From: Luteibaculum sp964627445
Lineage (GTDB): Bacteria > Bacteroidota > Bacteroidia > Flavobacteriales_D > Luteibaculaceae
Direction of reading: 5' to 3'
Length of the DNA: 64,000 nucleotides
Assembly: GCA_964627445.1 (NCBI GenBank)
Contig: CAZVJF010000004.1
Location: 242,872 to 306,871 of the forward strand
Every line of letters starts with the position of its first letter. Positions within the stretch are counted from its first letter, which is position 1. A model generated the notes under the pieces. That model saw only the letters and a program-made list of their open reading frames with translations. It was not told the DNA's origin and searched no databases. Position numbers and translations under genes: made by a program. Shown here one piece after another: positions 36,238 to 45,663 of the stretch.

Positions 36238-37371
36238 TTAAAGGTTCCCTCTACGCTCTTGTTCGCGTTCAATGGACTCAAACAAGGCTTTGAAGTTTCC
36301 TTTACCAAATGATTTTGCGCCTTTACGCTGTATTATTTCGTAGAACAACGTAGGCCTGTCTTCTACCGGCTTGGTAAAGATTTGAAGTAGGTATCCTTCC
36401 TCATCTCTATCCACCAAAATATTTAGCTTCTTCAGATCTTCGATGTCTTCGTCAATCTCGCCTACGCGGTCTAACAAATCATCGTAATAGGTATCGGGCA
36501 CATACAAGAACTCTATGCCTCGGTTGCGCAATTCGCCTACCGTATGCAAGATATCGTTGGTGGCAATGGCAATGTGCTGTACCCCCGCACCGTGATAAAA
36601 CTCAATGTATTCCTCAATTTGCGATTTCTTTAAACCATCTGCAGGCTCATTGATGGGAAATTTAATGTATCCGTTTCCATTAGAAACCACTTTAGACATT
36701 AAGGATGTATACTTGGTAGAAATGTCTTGGTCATCGAAGGTAATCAGCAACTTAAAGCCCATGACGTCTTCGTAGAATTTCACCCACTCGTTCATTTGAC
36801 CCAACTCTACGTTACCCACGCAGTGGTCAATGTGCAACAAGCCCGTAGGCTCAGAAAGGGGTTTAAAGTCCCACTTTTCAAATCCGGGTAAAAAGGCTCC
36901 TTTGTAGTTTTTACGCTCTACAAAACGGTGCAGTGTTTCTCCATAGGTATGGATGGAAGAAACCACTACCTCACCATCATCATCTTTTAGTGTTTGGGGT
37001 TTTTCTGCCGATTTTGCGCCACGTTCTGTAGTGGCTTTGTAAGAATACTCGGAATCGTCTACCCAAAGGGCAAGCACCTTTACGCCATCGCCATGCTTGC
37101 GCACGTGCTCGGCAATTTCGCTATCGGGATACAAACTGGTTGTAAGCACCAAACGGATTTTACCTTGCTGCAAGCAATAGCTAGCGCGGTCTTTAACACC
37201 TGTTTCTGGCCCTGCATACGCCAAAGGTTGATAACCAAAAGCAGCCATGTAGTAGTACGCGGCTTGCTTTGCATTTCCTACATAAAACTCCACATAATCG
37301 GTACCATTAATAGGCAAAAAATCACTTGCCGGATCGTGGTCTTTGTGCAGTTCTGCTAATTTGTTTTCCAT
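36238..37371 (-). CDS. hppD: 4-hydroxyphenylpyruvate dioxygenase
   Basis: Non-heme iron dioxygenase that converts 4-hydroxyphenylpyruvate to homogentisate in tyrosine catabolism; 377 aa from ATG 37371 (MENKLAELHKDHDP). An upstream start at 37425 would overlap hmgA. The VOC/glyoxalase fold is visible: LLHIDHCVGNVE (first His ligand), GVQHIAIATNDI (second His), and FYEIIQRKGAKSFGKGNFKAL with the Glu ligand and the conserved C-terminal GxGNFKAL. It follows hmgA after 10 nt, so the two are one unit. Fumarylacetoacetase, the next step, is not in the window. Confidence 0.96.
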   Translation of the reverse strand: MENKLAELHKDHDPASDFLPINGTDYVEFYVGNAKQAAYYYMAAFGYQPLAYAGPETGVKDRASYCLQQGKIRLVLTTSLYPDSEIAEHVRKHGDGVKVLALWVDDSEYSYKATTERGAKSAEKPQTLKDDDGEVVVSSIHTYGETLHRFVERKNYKGAFLPGFEKWDFKPLSEPTGLLHIDHCVGNVELGQMNEWVKFYEDVMGFKLLITFDDQDISTKYTSLMSKVVSNGNGYIKFPINEPADGLKKSQIEEYIEFYHGAGVQHIAIATNDILHTVGELRNRGIEFLYVPDTYYDDLLDRVGEIDEDIEDLKKLNILVDRDEEGYLLQIFTKPVEDRPTLFYEIIQRKGAKSFGKGNFKALFESIEREQERRGNL

Positions 37372-37381
37372 GGGACTATGT

Positions 37382-38551
37382 CTATTTGTATTTATCCTCC
37401 ATCCAGCTTTGGAAGTAATTTCCATCGTCTATATCCAAAGCGGCTTGAGTAAGTTGTAATGGTTTAAATGTGTCTATCATAACGGCCAATTCCAGAGTCT
37501 CTTTTTGGCCAATGCTGCGCTCATAAGCTCCCGGATGCGGCCCATGCGGAATACCGCCTGGGTGCAAGGTGATCATGCCTTTTTCTATGTGGTTGCGGCT
37601 CATAAAGTCGCCATCCACGTAGTACAACACCTCATCGGAATCAATATTGCTATGGTTGTAAGGTGCGGGAATCGCTTCGGGATGGTAATCGTATAAGCGT
37701 GGGCAGAAAGAGCAAATCACAAAATTGTGCGCCTCAAAGGTTTGGTGTACCGGTGGCGGCTGGTGCACCCGCCCGGTGATGGGCTCAAAATCGTGAATGG
37801 AAAAGGCATAAGGAAAGTTATATCCATCCCATCCTACCACATCAAAAGGGTGGCTACCGTACACCAGTTCGTGTAGCATGCCTTCTTTTTTCACCTTGAT
37901 GTGAAAATCGCCTATTTCGTCAAACGTTTCTAGCTTTTCTGGCGTGCGCAAATCACGCTCGCAGAAAGGAGAATGCTCTAACAGCTGCCCAAAATTGTTT
38001 CGGTAGCGCTTGGGGGTAAGTAGCGGACTAAAAGACTCTGCAATTAACAAGCGATTGTCCTCATCCTTAAATTCAATTTGGTAAATCATGCCGCGTGGTA
38101 CCACCAAGTAGTCTCCGTAACTAAAAGGGATATTCCCCATAAAGGTGCGCAACACGCCACTGCCTTTGTGCACAAAGATCATTTCATCGGCATCAGCATT
38201 CTTGTAAAAGTACTGGGTAAGGCTTTTTCGCGGAGCAGCCAGCACAATGTGCACATCATTATTTACCAACACGGGAACTCGCGACTGCAAGTAATCGTCC
38301 TCGGGCTTTACCGAAAAACCACTTAGCGCTCTCGACTTAATATTTTTGGCCACTGCTACCTTAGGTGCAACCGGTTTGCTTTCTAAAACCTCTTTTACAA
38401 TAGTAGGTCGGTGAAGGTGGTACAACAAGGAAGACATTCCGTGAAAGCCTTCCGTGCCAAATAATTGTTCGTAATGCAGCGTACCATCTTCTTTTTTAAA
38501 GGTGGTATGTCGTTTATGGGGTATTTTACCCAGTTTATGATAAAATGGCAT
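37382..38551 (-). CDS. hmgA: Homogentisate 1,2-dioxygenase
   Basis: Opens the homogentisate ring to maleylacetoacetate; 389 aa, shorter than the about 440-aa human enzyme but near bacterial forms. N-terminus MPFYHKLGKIPHKRHTTF and the cupin metal region (SNIDSDEVLYYVDGDF and then THHPGGIPHGPHPGAYE-like ITLHPGGIPHGPHPG) supply the His-Glu-His ligands. First gene of the hmgA-hppD unit. Confidence 0.94.
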   Translation of the reverse strand: MPFYHKLGKIPHKRHTTFKKEDGTLHYEQLFGTEGFHGMSSLLYHLHRPTIVKEVLESKPVAPKVAVAKNIKSRALSGFSVKPEDDYLQSRVPVLVNNDVHIVLAAPRKSLTQYFYKNADADEMIFVHKGSGVLRTFMGNIPFSYGDYLVVPRGMIYQIEFKDEDNRLLIAESFSPLLTPKRYRNNFGQLLEHSPFCERDLRTPEKLETFDEIGDFHIKVKKEGMLHELVYGSHPFDVVGWDGYNFPYAFSIHDFEPITGRVHQPPPVHQTFEAHNFVICSFCPRLYDYHPEAIPAPYNHSNIDSDEVLYYVDGDFMSRNHIEKGMITLHPGGIPHGPHPGAYERSIGQKETLELAVMIDTFKPLQLTQAALDIDDGNYFQSWMEDKYK

Positions 38552-38673
38552 ATTGTAAACTACGTTAGAGGGGTTGAAAAATCAAGCTCCTAAGCGAAAT
38601 TATTATTTTTCCGCAGAACTAGGACAGACACAAATCTATAGCGTTCTTTGTGCCTCGTTAAGTTAATGAAATC

Positions 38674-39627
38674 ATGGGAAAAACACTTGTTGTAGGATCA
38701 TCGGGTCAGATTGGTACCGACCTGATTTTGGAACTTAGAAGACTAAAAGGAGAAGACCAGGTAATTGCAAGCGACATCCGCAGGCCAGCCAACCCACAGG
38801 GTATATTTATAGAGCTGGATGCTATGAGCAAGATGAACTTGCAAAGTGTTATCCAAAAACACGATGTGGATGAGGTGTATTTGTTGGCCGCAATGTTATC
38901 GGCTACCGCAGAGCAAAATCCACAGATGGCATGGGAGCTGAACATGACCACCCAAAGCCACGTATTTGACTTGGCTCGCGATGGCTTCATAAAAAAGATA
39001 TTTTTCCCCAGCTCTATTGCGGTATTTGGTCCTACCACTCCAAAGGACAATACACCACAGCGCACCATTTTAGAGCCTAGCACGGTGTACGGTATTACCA
39101 AATTGGCTGGAGAGCGTTGGTCGGAATATTATTTCAACCGCTACGGTGTAGATGTGCGCGGCATACGCTATCCGGGACTTATTAGCTGGAAAGCATTACC
39201 CGGTGGAGGTACTACGGACTATGCCGTACAGATTTTTTACGATGCGCTGGAGGGTAAAGTACACGAGTGCTTCTTAGAAAAAGATACCCAACTTCCCATG
39301 CTCTACATGGACGATGCAGTCCGTGGAACCATAGAACTCATGGAGGCACCGAAGGAAAAGATTAAACTGCGCTCGGCTTATAACTTGGCAGGATTTAGTT
39401 TTACTCCAGAGGAAATTGCCGCATCGATACGCAAACACATTCCTAACTTCCAGATACAATACGCACCGGATTACCGACAAGATATTGCCAACTCTTGGCC
39501 CAACTCTATTGACGACCAAGAAGCCCGAAAAGACTGGGGCTGGAAACCCAATTTTGATTTGGATGCCATGGTGGCCGATATGTTAAGTAATTTGGAGCAA
39601 AAACTAGGGAAGCAACAAAATGTCTAA
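38674..39627 (+). CDS. L-threonine 3-dehydrogenase, short-chain (epimerase) type
   Basis: 317-aa NAD-dependent extended-SDR protein. N-terminal NAD site VVGSSGQIGTDLI and catalytic STVYGITKLAGERW (YxxxK) are intact. VDVRGIRYPGLIS and PGGGTTDYAVQIFYDAL match animal and Flavobacterium TDH of the SDR class, which oxidise threonine to 2-amino-3-ketobutyrate; kbl at 46625-47818 would take the product to glycine and acetyl-CoA. It overlaps cysS by 8 nt. The EC role is inferred from these motifs. Confidence 0.85.
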   Translation: MGKTLVVGSSGQIGTDLILELRRLKGEDQVIASDIRRPANPQGIFIELDAMSKMNLQSVIQKHDVDEVYLLAAMLSATAEQNPQMAWELNMTTQSHVFDLARDGFIKKIFFPSSIAVFGPTTPKDNTPQRTILEPSTVYGITKLAGERWSEYYFNRYGVDVRGIRYPGLISWKALPGGGTTDYAVQIFYDALEGKVHECFLEKDTQLPMLYMDDAVRGTIELMEAPKEKIKLRSAYNLAGFSFTPEEIAASIRKHIPNFQIQYAPDYRQDIANSWPNSIDDQEARKDWGWKPNFDLDAMVADMLSNLEQKLGKQQNV

Positions 39628-41095
39628 GCTACACATATACAACTCATTAACACGTAAGAAAGAAGCGTTTAAACCCATCAATGACCCGTATGTAGGATTG
39701 TACGTTTGTGGTCCAACGGTGTACAGTTATGTGCACTTGGGCAATGTGCGCAGCTTTATCACCTTCGATGTAGTTTACCGCTACCTTAAATTTTTAGGCT
39801 ACAAGGTGCGCTACGTTCGCAACATAACGGATGTGGGCCATTTGGTAGATGACCAGGATGCGGGTGAAGACAAAATCGCGAAAAAGGCGCGACTAGAAAA
39901 GAAAGACCCCATGGAGGTGGTGCAGTATTACGCCAACGACTTTCACCGCGTTATGGATACCTTTAATGCGCTTCCTCCCAGCATAGAACCTACGGCCACA
40001 GGCCATATTGTAGAGCAAATACAAATGGTACAGCGTATCATAGACAATGGGTTGGCCTATGAGACCAATGGTTCGGTGTATTTTGATGTGCTGAAATACC
40101 AAGAAAGTAAGGGGAATTATGGGCAGCTCTCTGGCCGCGTCATCGAAGAACTTTTAGAAAATACCCGTGAGCTAGACGGACAAGACGAGAAGCGAAATAG
40201 CGTAGACTTTGCCATTTGGAAAAAAGCTGACCCGAGCCATATTATGCGCTGGCCCTCGCCCTGGAGCGATGGATTTCCGGGGTGGCACCTGGAATGCTCG
40301 GTGATGAGTACCAAATATTTGGGAGAAACCTTTGATATTCATGGCGGTGGTATGGACCTAAAGTTTCCACACCACGAATGCGAAATTGCACAATCGGTAG
40401 CAGCAGACGGAAGCAACCCAGTAAATTACTGGATGCATGGTAACATGCTTACGGTAAACGGACAAAAAATGAGTAAGTCTTTGGGCAATGCTTTCTCCCC
40501 CGATGAACTGATTTCGGGCCAACACGAGTTGTTGGAGAAAGGTTTTTCACCCATGACTATTCGCTTCTTTATGATGCAGACGCATTACGCCTCTACCCTA
40601 GATTTTTCTAACGAGGCGCTCATGGGCGCAGAAAAAGGTTTTAAACGCCTGATAAATGCCTACCAGGCACTGCAAAACATCCAACCGAAAAAAGATGCAT
40701 GCACGCTAGAAAAAAACTGGAAGGACAAGTGTGCCGATGCCATGAACGATGACTTTAACACCCCCATGGTTATCGCCCATCTGTTTGATGCTGTGAAAAT
40801 AATAAACGCTGCAGCTGATGGTAAAACCGACCTATCAGCCGATGAGATCATTTACTTCCAAGAGCTCTTTGCCGATTACCTCATTGATGTCTTGGGTATA
40901 GACCCCAGATTGGAAAATGGCGGTGCAGAAGACGATACGCTAGACAAAGTAGTGCAAACCCTAATAGAAATGCGCAAAGAAGCGCGGGCCAATAAAGATT
41001 TTGCTACCTCCGATGCTATCCGCGATCGCTTAGCCGATGCAGGAGTAATCTTAAAAGACGGCAAAGAGGGCACCACGTGGCAAAAGGCAGACTAG
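39620..41095 (+). CDS. cysS: Cysteinyl-tRNA synthetase
   Basis: Class I aminoacyl-tRNA synthetase (491 aa). VCGPTVYSYVHLGNVRSF contains the zinc-ligand Cys and the HIGH-type HLGN motif; GWHLECSVMS and GMDLKFPHHECEIAQS supply the other zinc ligands; KMSKSLGN is the KMSKS loop. The anticodon-binding domain follows to the end (WQKAD). Start overlaps tdh by 8 nt and the antiporter follows after 1 nt, so tdh-cysS-antiporter form one compact unit. Confidence 0.97.
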   Translation: MSKLHIYNSLTRKKEAFKPINDPYVGLYVCGPTVYSYVHLGNVRSFITFDVVYRYLKFLGYKVRYVRNITDVGHLVDDQDAGEDKIAKKARLEKKDPMEVVQYYANDFHRVMDTFNALPPSIEPTATGHIVEQIQMVQRIIDNGLAYETNGSVYFDVLKYQESKGNYGQLSGRVIEELLENTRELDGQDEKRNSVDFAIWKKADPSHIMRWPSPWSDGFPGWHLECSVMSTKYLGETFDIHGGGMDLKFPHHECEIAQSVAADGSNPVNYWMHGNMLTVNGQKMSKSLGNAFSPDELISGQHELLEKGFSPMTIRFFMMQTHYASTLDFSNEALMGAEKGFKRLINAYQALQNIQPKKDACTLEKNWKDKCADAMNDDFNTPMVIAHLFDAVKIINAAADGKTDLSADEIIYFQELFADYLIDVLGIDPRLENGGAEDDTLDKVVQTLIEMRKEARANKDFATSDAIRDRLADAGVILKDGKEGTTWQKAD

Positions 41096-41096
41096 C

Positions 41097-42281
41097 ATGG
41101 GTATCTTTTTATCGGCTGTAGTTATTTACCTCTCGTGCGTAATTATAGCGCGCGCTAGCGATGGCTTTGAGTCAGCAGCCGATTACCTGGGGAAAAACCT
41201 CAGCGATGGTGTAAAAGGAGCTACCATAAACGCCATTGGCTCTAGCATGCCCGAGCTGCTGACTACCTTTTTCTTTTTAGTGGTTTTGAAAGATGCCGAG
41301 GGCTTTGCTAGCGGTCTGGGCACCACGGCCGGAAGCGCCATTTTTAACGGGGTCATCATCCCCGCAGCGGTAATATTGGTTGTCATTCTGAGCGGAGTTA
41401 CTAAAAAGATCAAGCTTAGCAAAAAGGTAATCCTCCGCGATGGATTAGCCCTTATTTTAAGCGAACTGGTCCTCATATTTTTTATTAGCGGAGATACGCT
41501 GCAACCCATACACGGCTTACTGCTCATGCTGATGTACACCGTGTACATTGCCATTATGTTCATTGGCATGACCAAGAAGCAGCTGGAGGTAAGCGAGCCC
41601 GAGTTTGAGGATGAGCCTTTTATCAATAAGAAGCAAAAGCCGCTGCTTACCGTGCTATTTTTCTCGTGGTTGAATTTGCCCAAATGGTTGTTCTCCAGAC
41701 CCTCGCGCAAAAAAGCCATAGGCCTGCTTATTTTTTCGGCTGGATTGATGGCTTTTGCATGCCATTTTTTGGTAGAAGCCTGCGTTTGGTTAGGCAGCGA
41801 CACCTTTACCGTAGGTGGAGCGCAGTTTGCCGGTTTGGGCATCCCGGTGTATTTCTTGTCGGTTATTGTAGCTTCGGCCGCTACCAGCTTGCCCGATACC
41901 ATTTTATCCATGAAAGACGCCCGCAAAGGCAATTACGATGATGCCATATCCAACGCCTTGGGCTCCAATATTTTTGATATCTGTTTTGCGCTGGGGCTCC
42001 CCTTGTTTTTATACACCCTAATCTACGGCCCCATAGACATGAGCACCGCCACGACCACCGATGTGGGCGAGTTGCGCATTCTGTTACTTCTGGTTACGGT
42101 ATTGGCCTTTTTGGTGTTCTACAAAGCCAAAAGCATGCGTTTAAAGCAAGCCATAATGCTGGTAGGATTGTACGCCCTCTTCTCGGTGTATATCATTGGT
42201 AGAGCGCTCGATTGGGCGGCTTTGGATCCGCTTGCGGTTTGGCTTAGCGATATCTCTACCTACCTCGGGAATTTATTCTAA
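41097..42281 (+). CDS. Sodium/calcium-type antiporter (CaCA family, YrbG-like)
   Basis: 394-aa membrane protein with the two inverted alpha-repeats of the Na+/Ca2+ exchanger family: GSSMPELLTTFFFLVV and then SALGTTAGSAIFNGVIIPA near residue 45-95, and ATSLPDTILSMKDARKGNYDD and NALGSNIFDICFALG near residue 270-320. About ten membrane spans plus a long cytoplasmic loop (SEPEFEDEPFINKKQKPLL) between the two halves. It likely exchanges Na+ for Ca2+ or another ion. Convergent with frr. Confidence 0.9.
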   Translation: MGIFLSAVVIYLSCVIIARASDGFESAADYLGKNLSDGVKGATINAIGSSMPELLTTFFFLVVLKDAEGFASGLGTTAGSAIFNGVIIPAAVILVVILSGVTKKIKLSKKVILRDGLALILSELVLIFFISGDTLQPIHGLLLMLMYTVYIAIMFIGMTKKQLEVSEPEFEDEPFINKKQKPLLTVLFFSWLNLPKWLFSRPSRKKAIGLLIFSAGLMAFACHFLVEACVWLGSDTFTVGGAQFAGLGIPVYFLSVIVASAATSLPDTILSMKDARKGNYDDAISNALGSNIFDICFALGLPLFLYTLIYGPIDMSTATTTDVGELRILLLLVTVLAFLVFYKAKSMRLKQAIMLVGLYALFSVYIIGRALDWAALDPLAVWLSDISTYLGNLF

Positions 42282-42351
42282 GCCCAATTTTACCATCTGA
42301 AATTTTTCCTCTCTGATCTAAGTACAGGCAGGCTTTGCACGGGCTAAAACA

Positions 42352-42380
42352 AAAAACCCAAGCAAAATGCCTGGGTTTTT
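42352..42380. terminator. Bidirectional terminator between antiporter and frr
   Basis: AAAAACCCAAGC-AAAAT-GCCTGGGTTTTT: stem with one bulge and A/T runs on both sides, between the converging antiporter and frr genes. Confidence 0.85.
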
Positions 42381-42406
42381 AATAATTCGGGTGGATGTAA
42401 GTCTAG

Positions 42407-42967
42407 CTACACCTTCATAATATCGGCTTCTTTTAAATCTACGTGCTTATCGGCTTTGGCAGAGAAATCATTGGTCATCTGCTGGATTTTCTCCTCGGCA
42501 CCTTTGGCTTCGTCTTCGGGTAAGCCCTCTTTCTGCAATTTTTTTACGCCCTCGTTGGCGTCTTTCCGCGCGTTGCGAATTCCAACCTTAGCATTCTCTG
42601 CTTCGGAGCGGGCTTTTTTTACCAGTTCTTTTCTGCGTTCTTCGGTAAGTGGTGGAATGGAAATAATCAGCACATCGCCATTGTTCTGGGGCGTAAAACC
42701 CAAATTGGCGTTTAGGATGGCCGTACCAATTGGATCTAGCATGTTCTTTTCCCAAGGCTGTACGGTAATGGTTTTGGCATCGGGCGTACTCACGTTGGCT
42801 ACCTGGCTCACTGGTGTCATGGTGCCGTAATAATCTACAGATACCGAGCTCAACATCGATGGATTGGCTTTACCGGCTCTAATCTTTAAAAGCTCATCTT
42901 CCAGGTGATTAATGGCTTTGGTCATGGCCGCTTCGGCCTTTTTGTATAGGTCTTGTAAATCTTCCAT
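42407..42967 (-). CDS. frr: Ribosome-recycling factor
   Basis: 186-aa cytoplasmic factor that splits post-termination ribosomes with EF-G. The long three-helix body and hinge are evident: ATMTKAINHLEDELLKIRAGKANPSML-type region at 13-40, YYGTMTPVSQVANV, then the C-terminal helix RKELVKKARSEAENAKVGIRNARKDAN. Last gene of the rplM-to-frr operon and 1 nt after pyrH. Confidence 0.97.
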   Translation of the reverse strand: MEDLQDLYKKAEAAMTKAINHLEDELLKIRAGKANPSMLSSVSVDYYGTMTPVSQVANVSTPDAKTITVQPWEKNMLDPIGTAILNANLGFTPQNNGDVLIISIPPLTEERRKELVKKARSEAENAKVGIRNARKDANEGVKKLQKEGLPEDEAKGAEEKIQQMTNDFSAKADKHVDLKEADIMKV

Positions 42968-42968
42968 T

Positions 42969-43676
42969 TTAAAATTCTACTATAGTTCCTACAGGATCTC
43001 CACTTAATACTTTGGCCAGGTTTCCGCCCTGGTCCATATCAAAAACGATTATCGGTAGTTTGTTCTCGTTACACAAGGTAAAGGCCGTCATATCCATAAC
43101 GTTAAGGCCTTTATCATACACCTCGCTAAAAGTAATAGAGCTGTACTTGGTAGCGTTGGGATCTTTTTCTGGATCTGCCGTATAAATGCCATCCACGCGC
43201 GTACCTTTTAGAATAACGTCTGCTTCAATTTCTATGGCGCGTAGCGAAGCTGCTGTATCGGTAGTAAAGTACGGATTACCAGTTCCCGCACCAAAGATTA
43301 CCACACGACCTTTTTCTAGGTGACGAATGGCTCTTCTGCGAATAAACGGTTCTGCTACCTGCTCCATCTTAATGGCCGATAGCAAGCGCGTTTTCACATC
43401 GTGATCTTCGAGCTTGCTTTGCAAGGCCATGCTGTTAATCACGGTGGCTAACATGCCCATGTAATCGCCCTGTACGCGGTCCATGCCGCCTTCCGATGCC
43501 TGAATACCGCGGAATATGTTGCCGCCACCAATAACTATGGCCAGCTCTACTCCCGTTTCTACCACTGCTTTAATTTCTTTGGCATAGGCCTCAAGACGAT
43601 CGTGGTCTATTCCAAATTTTTTGTCACCCATAAGGGACTCACCCGAAAGCTTCAGTAGAACGCGTTTGTACTTCAT
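42969..43676 (-). CDS. pyrH: Uridylate kinase
   Basis: Hexameric UMP kinase, 235 aa from ATG 43676 (MKYKRVLLKLSGESLMGD); a start 18 nt upstream is unlikely. Motifs: KLSGESLMG for phosphate binding, IVIGGGNIFRG, DYMGMLATVINSMALQ, and GTGNPYFTTDTAASLRAIE for nucleotide binding. It starts 1-2 nt from frr and is separated from tsf by a terminator-like hairpin. Confidence 0.96.
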   Translation of the reverse strand: MKYKRVLLKLSGESLMGDKKFGIDHDRLEAYAKEIKAVVETGVELAIVIGGGNIFRGIQASEGGMDRVQGDYMGMLATVINSMALQSKLEDHDVKTRLLSAIKMEQVAEPFIRRRAIRHLEKGRVVIFGAGTGNPYFTTDTAASLRAIEIEADVILKGTRVDGIYTADPEKDPNATKYSSITFSEVYDKGLNVMDMTAFTLCNENKLPIIVFDMDQGGNLAKVLSGDPVGTIVEF

Positions 43677-43779
43677 GCAGCGAAATTTGCGCAATAATAC
43701 TCAAAATTTAGGGTGGGTTCAATGGTAAAATCGCGGTGACCCACTTCTCTACAAACATTAACTGGCATTGAGCACAAAA

Positions 43780-43806
43780 AAAGCCCCACCGAGAGGTGAG
43801 GCTTTA
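43780..43806 (-). terminator. Terminator between tsf and pyrH
   Basis: Minus strand: AAGCCTCACC-TCTC-GGTGGGGCTT followed by TTTTT. A good intrinsic terminator after tsf, with pyrH-frr beginning beyond it; it may attenuate rather than fully stop the operon. Confidence 0.75.
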
Positions 43807-43828
43807 TAGAATGCGTTAACGCGTTGGC

Positions 43829-44668
43829 TTAGGCGATAGATACTCTCTCGTAAGCGGTAACGGTTAAGTCTTTCTCTACTTGGTCTAGGTAACCTTGAAC
43901 AGATACCTTGTTGTTAGAAATGTAGTCTTGCTCTAACAAGGTGTTCTCTTTAAAGAATTTACCCAGTTTTCCTTTGGCAATTTTCTCAGCAAGCTCTTCG
44001 GGTTTCCCTGCTTTGATTGCTTCCTCTTTGCCAATTTCTACTTCTTTATTCACTACATCCGCATCAATTTCATCGCGGTTTAGTGCTATAGGGTTCATCG
44101 CAGCCACTTGCATCGCTACTTCTTTACCCGCTTCCTGAACAGCGTCACCAGCCTTGTTTAATACAACGCCAGAAGTAAGCTTGTAACCTGGGTGGTTGTA
44201 CACCACTACAGTATCACCGTTCATGATTTTGTAAGCAGAAAGGTCTAGCTTCTCGCCAATAACCCCGGTTTGCTCTGTAATTTTCTCTTCAATGGTTAAC
44301 CCATTACCATCAAATGGTAACTTCTTCAACGCATCCAAGTCTGCAGGTTTGTTTTCTACAGCAACGTTTAGGATGGTTTTTGTTAAACCAATAAAGTCTT
44401 CGTTTTTAGCAACGAAATCGGTTTCGCAGTTTACCGCTACGATAACACCCGTTTTGTTGTCCTCAGTGGAGGTTCCTACAACCACACCTTCAGTAGCTTC
44501 GCGATCCTCGCGCTTTGCAGCTACTTTTTGTCCTTTCTTACGAAGGATTTCAATTGCTTTTTGTGCATCGCCTTCAGCCTCAACAAGGGCTTTTTTGCAA
44601 TCCATCATACCTGCGCCCGTTTTCTTACGCAGTTCGTTTACTTGTGCAGCAGAAATTTTAACAGCCAT
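43829..44668 (-). CDS. tsf: Elongation factor Ts
   Basis: 279-aa EF-Tu nucleotide exchange factor. N-terminal UBA-like VNELRKKTGAGMMDCKKALVEA is the signature; VNCETDFVAKNEDF is the core motif that contacts EF-Tu. Dimerisation and C-terminal modules follow. It lies 23 nt after rpsB. Confidence 0.97.
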   Translation of the reverse strand: MAVKISAAQVNELRKKTGAGMMDCKKALVEAEGDAQKAIEILRKKGQKVAAKREDREATEGVVVGTSTEDNKTGVIVAVNCETDFVAKNEDFIGLTKTILNVAVENKPADLDALKKLPFDGNGLTIEEKITEQTGVIGEKLDLSAYKIMNGDTVVVYNHPGYKLTSGVVLNKAGDAVQEAGKEVAMQVAAMNPIALNRDEIDADVVNKEVEIGKEEAIKAGKPEELAEKIAKGKLGKFFKENTLLEQDYISNNKVSVQGYLDQVEKDLTVTAYERVSIA

Positions 44669-44691
44669 TTTGTATCGTACGTTTTAGGTAA

Positions 44692-45588
44692 TTACTCTGC
44701 CTTTTTTTCTTCAGCGGTTTCCGCTTTAGCCTCTTCTTTCGCTTCCTCTTTTGCAGGAGCTTCAGCCTTTGCTTCTTCCTTCTTAGGTTCTTCTTTTACT
44801 TCTGCTTTAGCCTCTTCCTTGGCTGCTTCCTTAGCCGCTTTCGCTTCAGCCGCAGCTTTCTTCTCTGCTTCTTTCTCCTTATCAGCCTTGTCTTTCTCTA
44901 CTTTACGCTCAGACAATCCTTCCTTAATGAACTCTACTACGTAGCTCATGATGGTTTCAATAGACTTGGTAGCATCATCGTTTGCAGGAATAGCAAAGTC
45001 TATTTCGTTTGGATTGGAGTTGGTATCTACCATACCGAAGGTAGTGATACCTAAGCGCTTAGATTCTTTAACCGCAATGTGCTCTTTATTGATATCTACA
45101 ATAAAGATGGCTGCAGGAACACGGGTAAGATCGGAGATAGAACCTAGGGTTTTCTCTAGCTTCTCACGCTGACGGGTAATTTGAAGACGCTCTCTTTTAG
45201 AGATGTTATCGAAAGTACCATCGGTTTCCATTTTGTCGATGTTAGACATCTTCTTAATGGCTTTACGGATGGTAGCAAAGTTGGTTAACATACCCCCAGA
45301 CCAACGCTCGGTAACGTAGGGCATGTTTACAGACTTAGCAGCCTCGGCTACGATTTCTTTTGCTTGCTTTTTGGTAGCAACAAAAAGAATTTTCTTACCC
45401 GACTTTGCTATTTGGCGCATTGCCGCACCAGCTTCGTCTATCTTTGCAGATGTTTTGTTAAGATCAATTACGTGGATCCCTTTTTTCTCAGCAAAAATGT
45501 AGGGTGCCATTGCTGGGTTCCACTTTCTTTTGAGGTGTCCAAAGTGTACACCTGCTTGAAGCATTTCTTCGAATCGCTTGTTTTCCAT
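44692..45588 (-). CDS. rpsB: 30S ribosomal protein S2 with long charged C-terminal extension
   Basis: 298 aa. Residues 1-230 are normal S2: LQAGVHFGHLKRKWNPAM, then the KKAKEIVAEAAKSV and PAAIFIVDINKEHIAVKE regions. From about 230 the chain continues into a low-complexity Lys/Glu/Ala tail that is mirrored by an open antisense frame; such tails are common in this phylum's S2 proteins. Its leader between rpsI and rpsB contains a strong hairpin (separate entry). Confidence 0.96.
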   Translation of the reverse strand: MENKRFEEMLQAGVHFGHLKRKWNPAMAPYIFAEKKGIHVIDLNKTSAKIDEAGAAMRQIAKSGKKILFVATKKQAKEIVAEAAKSVNMPYVTERWSGGMLTNFATIRKAIKKMSNIDKMETDGTFDNISKRERLQITRQREKLEKTLGSISDLTRVPAAIFIVDINKEHIAVKESKRLGITTFGMVDTNSNPNEIDFAIPANDDATKSIETIMSYVVEFIKEGLSERKVEKDKADKEKEAEKKAAAEAKAAKEAAKEEAKAEVKEEPKKEEAKAEAPAKEEAKEEAKAETAEEKKAE

Positions 45589-45627
45589 AGTTGTTTACTT
45601 TCCTTGTTGACTTGTGTAGGTGAAGCA

Positions 45628-45663
45628 ATGCCTGAGTAGCCACCATAGGTGAGTCTCAGGCAT
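45628..45663 (-). promoter_or_regulatory. Structured element in the rpsB leader
   Basis: Perfect 9-bp inverted repeat ATGCCTGAG / CTCAGGCAT enclosing a shorter CACC-ATA-GGTG hairpin. No T-run follows on the minus strand, so it is not a normal terminator. It lies 40-75 nt upstream of the rpsB ATG and downstream of rpsI. Possible S2 autoregulatory site or RNA-processing site; inferred only from structure. Confidence 0.5.

Noticed and set aside
41183..41932. 249-codon minus-strand frame over the antiporter
   Set aside because: Antisense to a clear CaCA-family gene with complete alpha-repeats.
44528..44944. 138-codon plus-strand frame with Ala/Ser-rich tract
   Set aside because: Antisense of the Lys/Glu/Ala low-complexity tail of S2 and the start of tsf; the tract is a complement effect.
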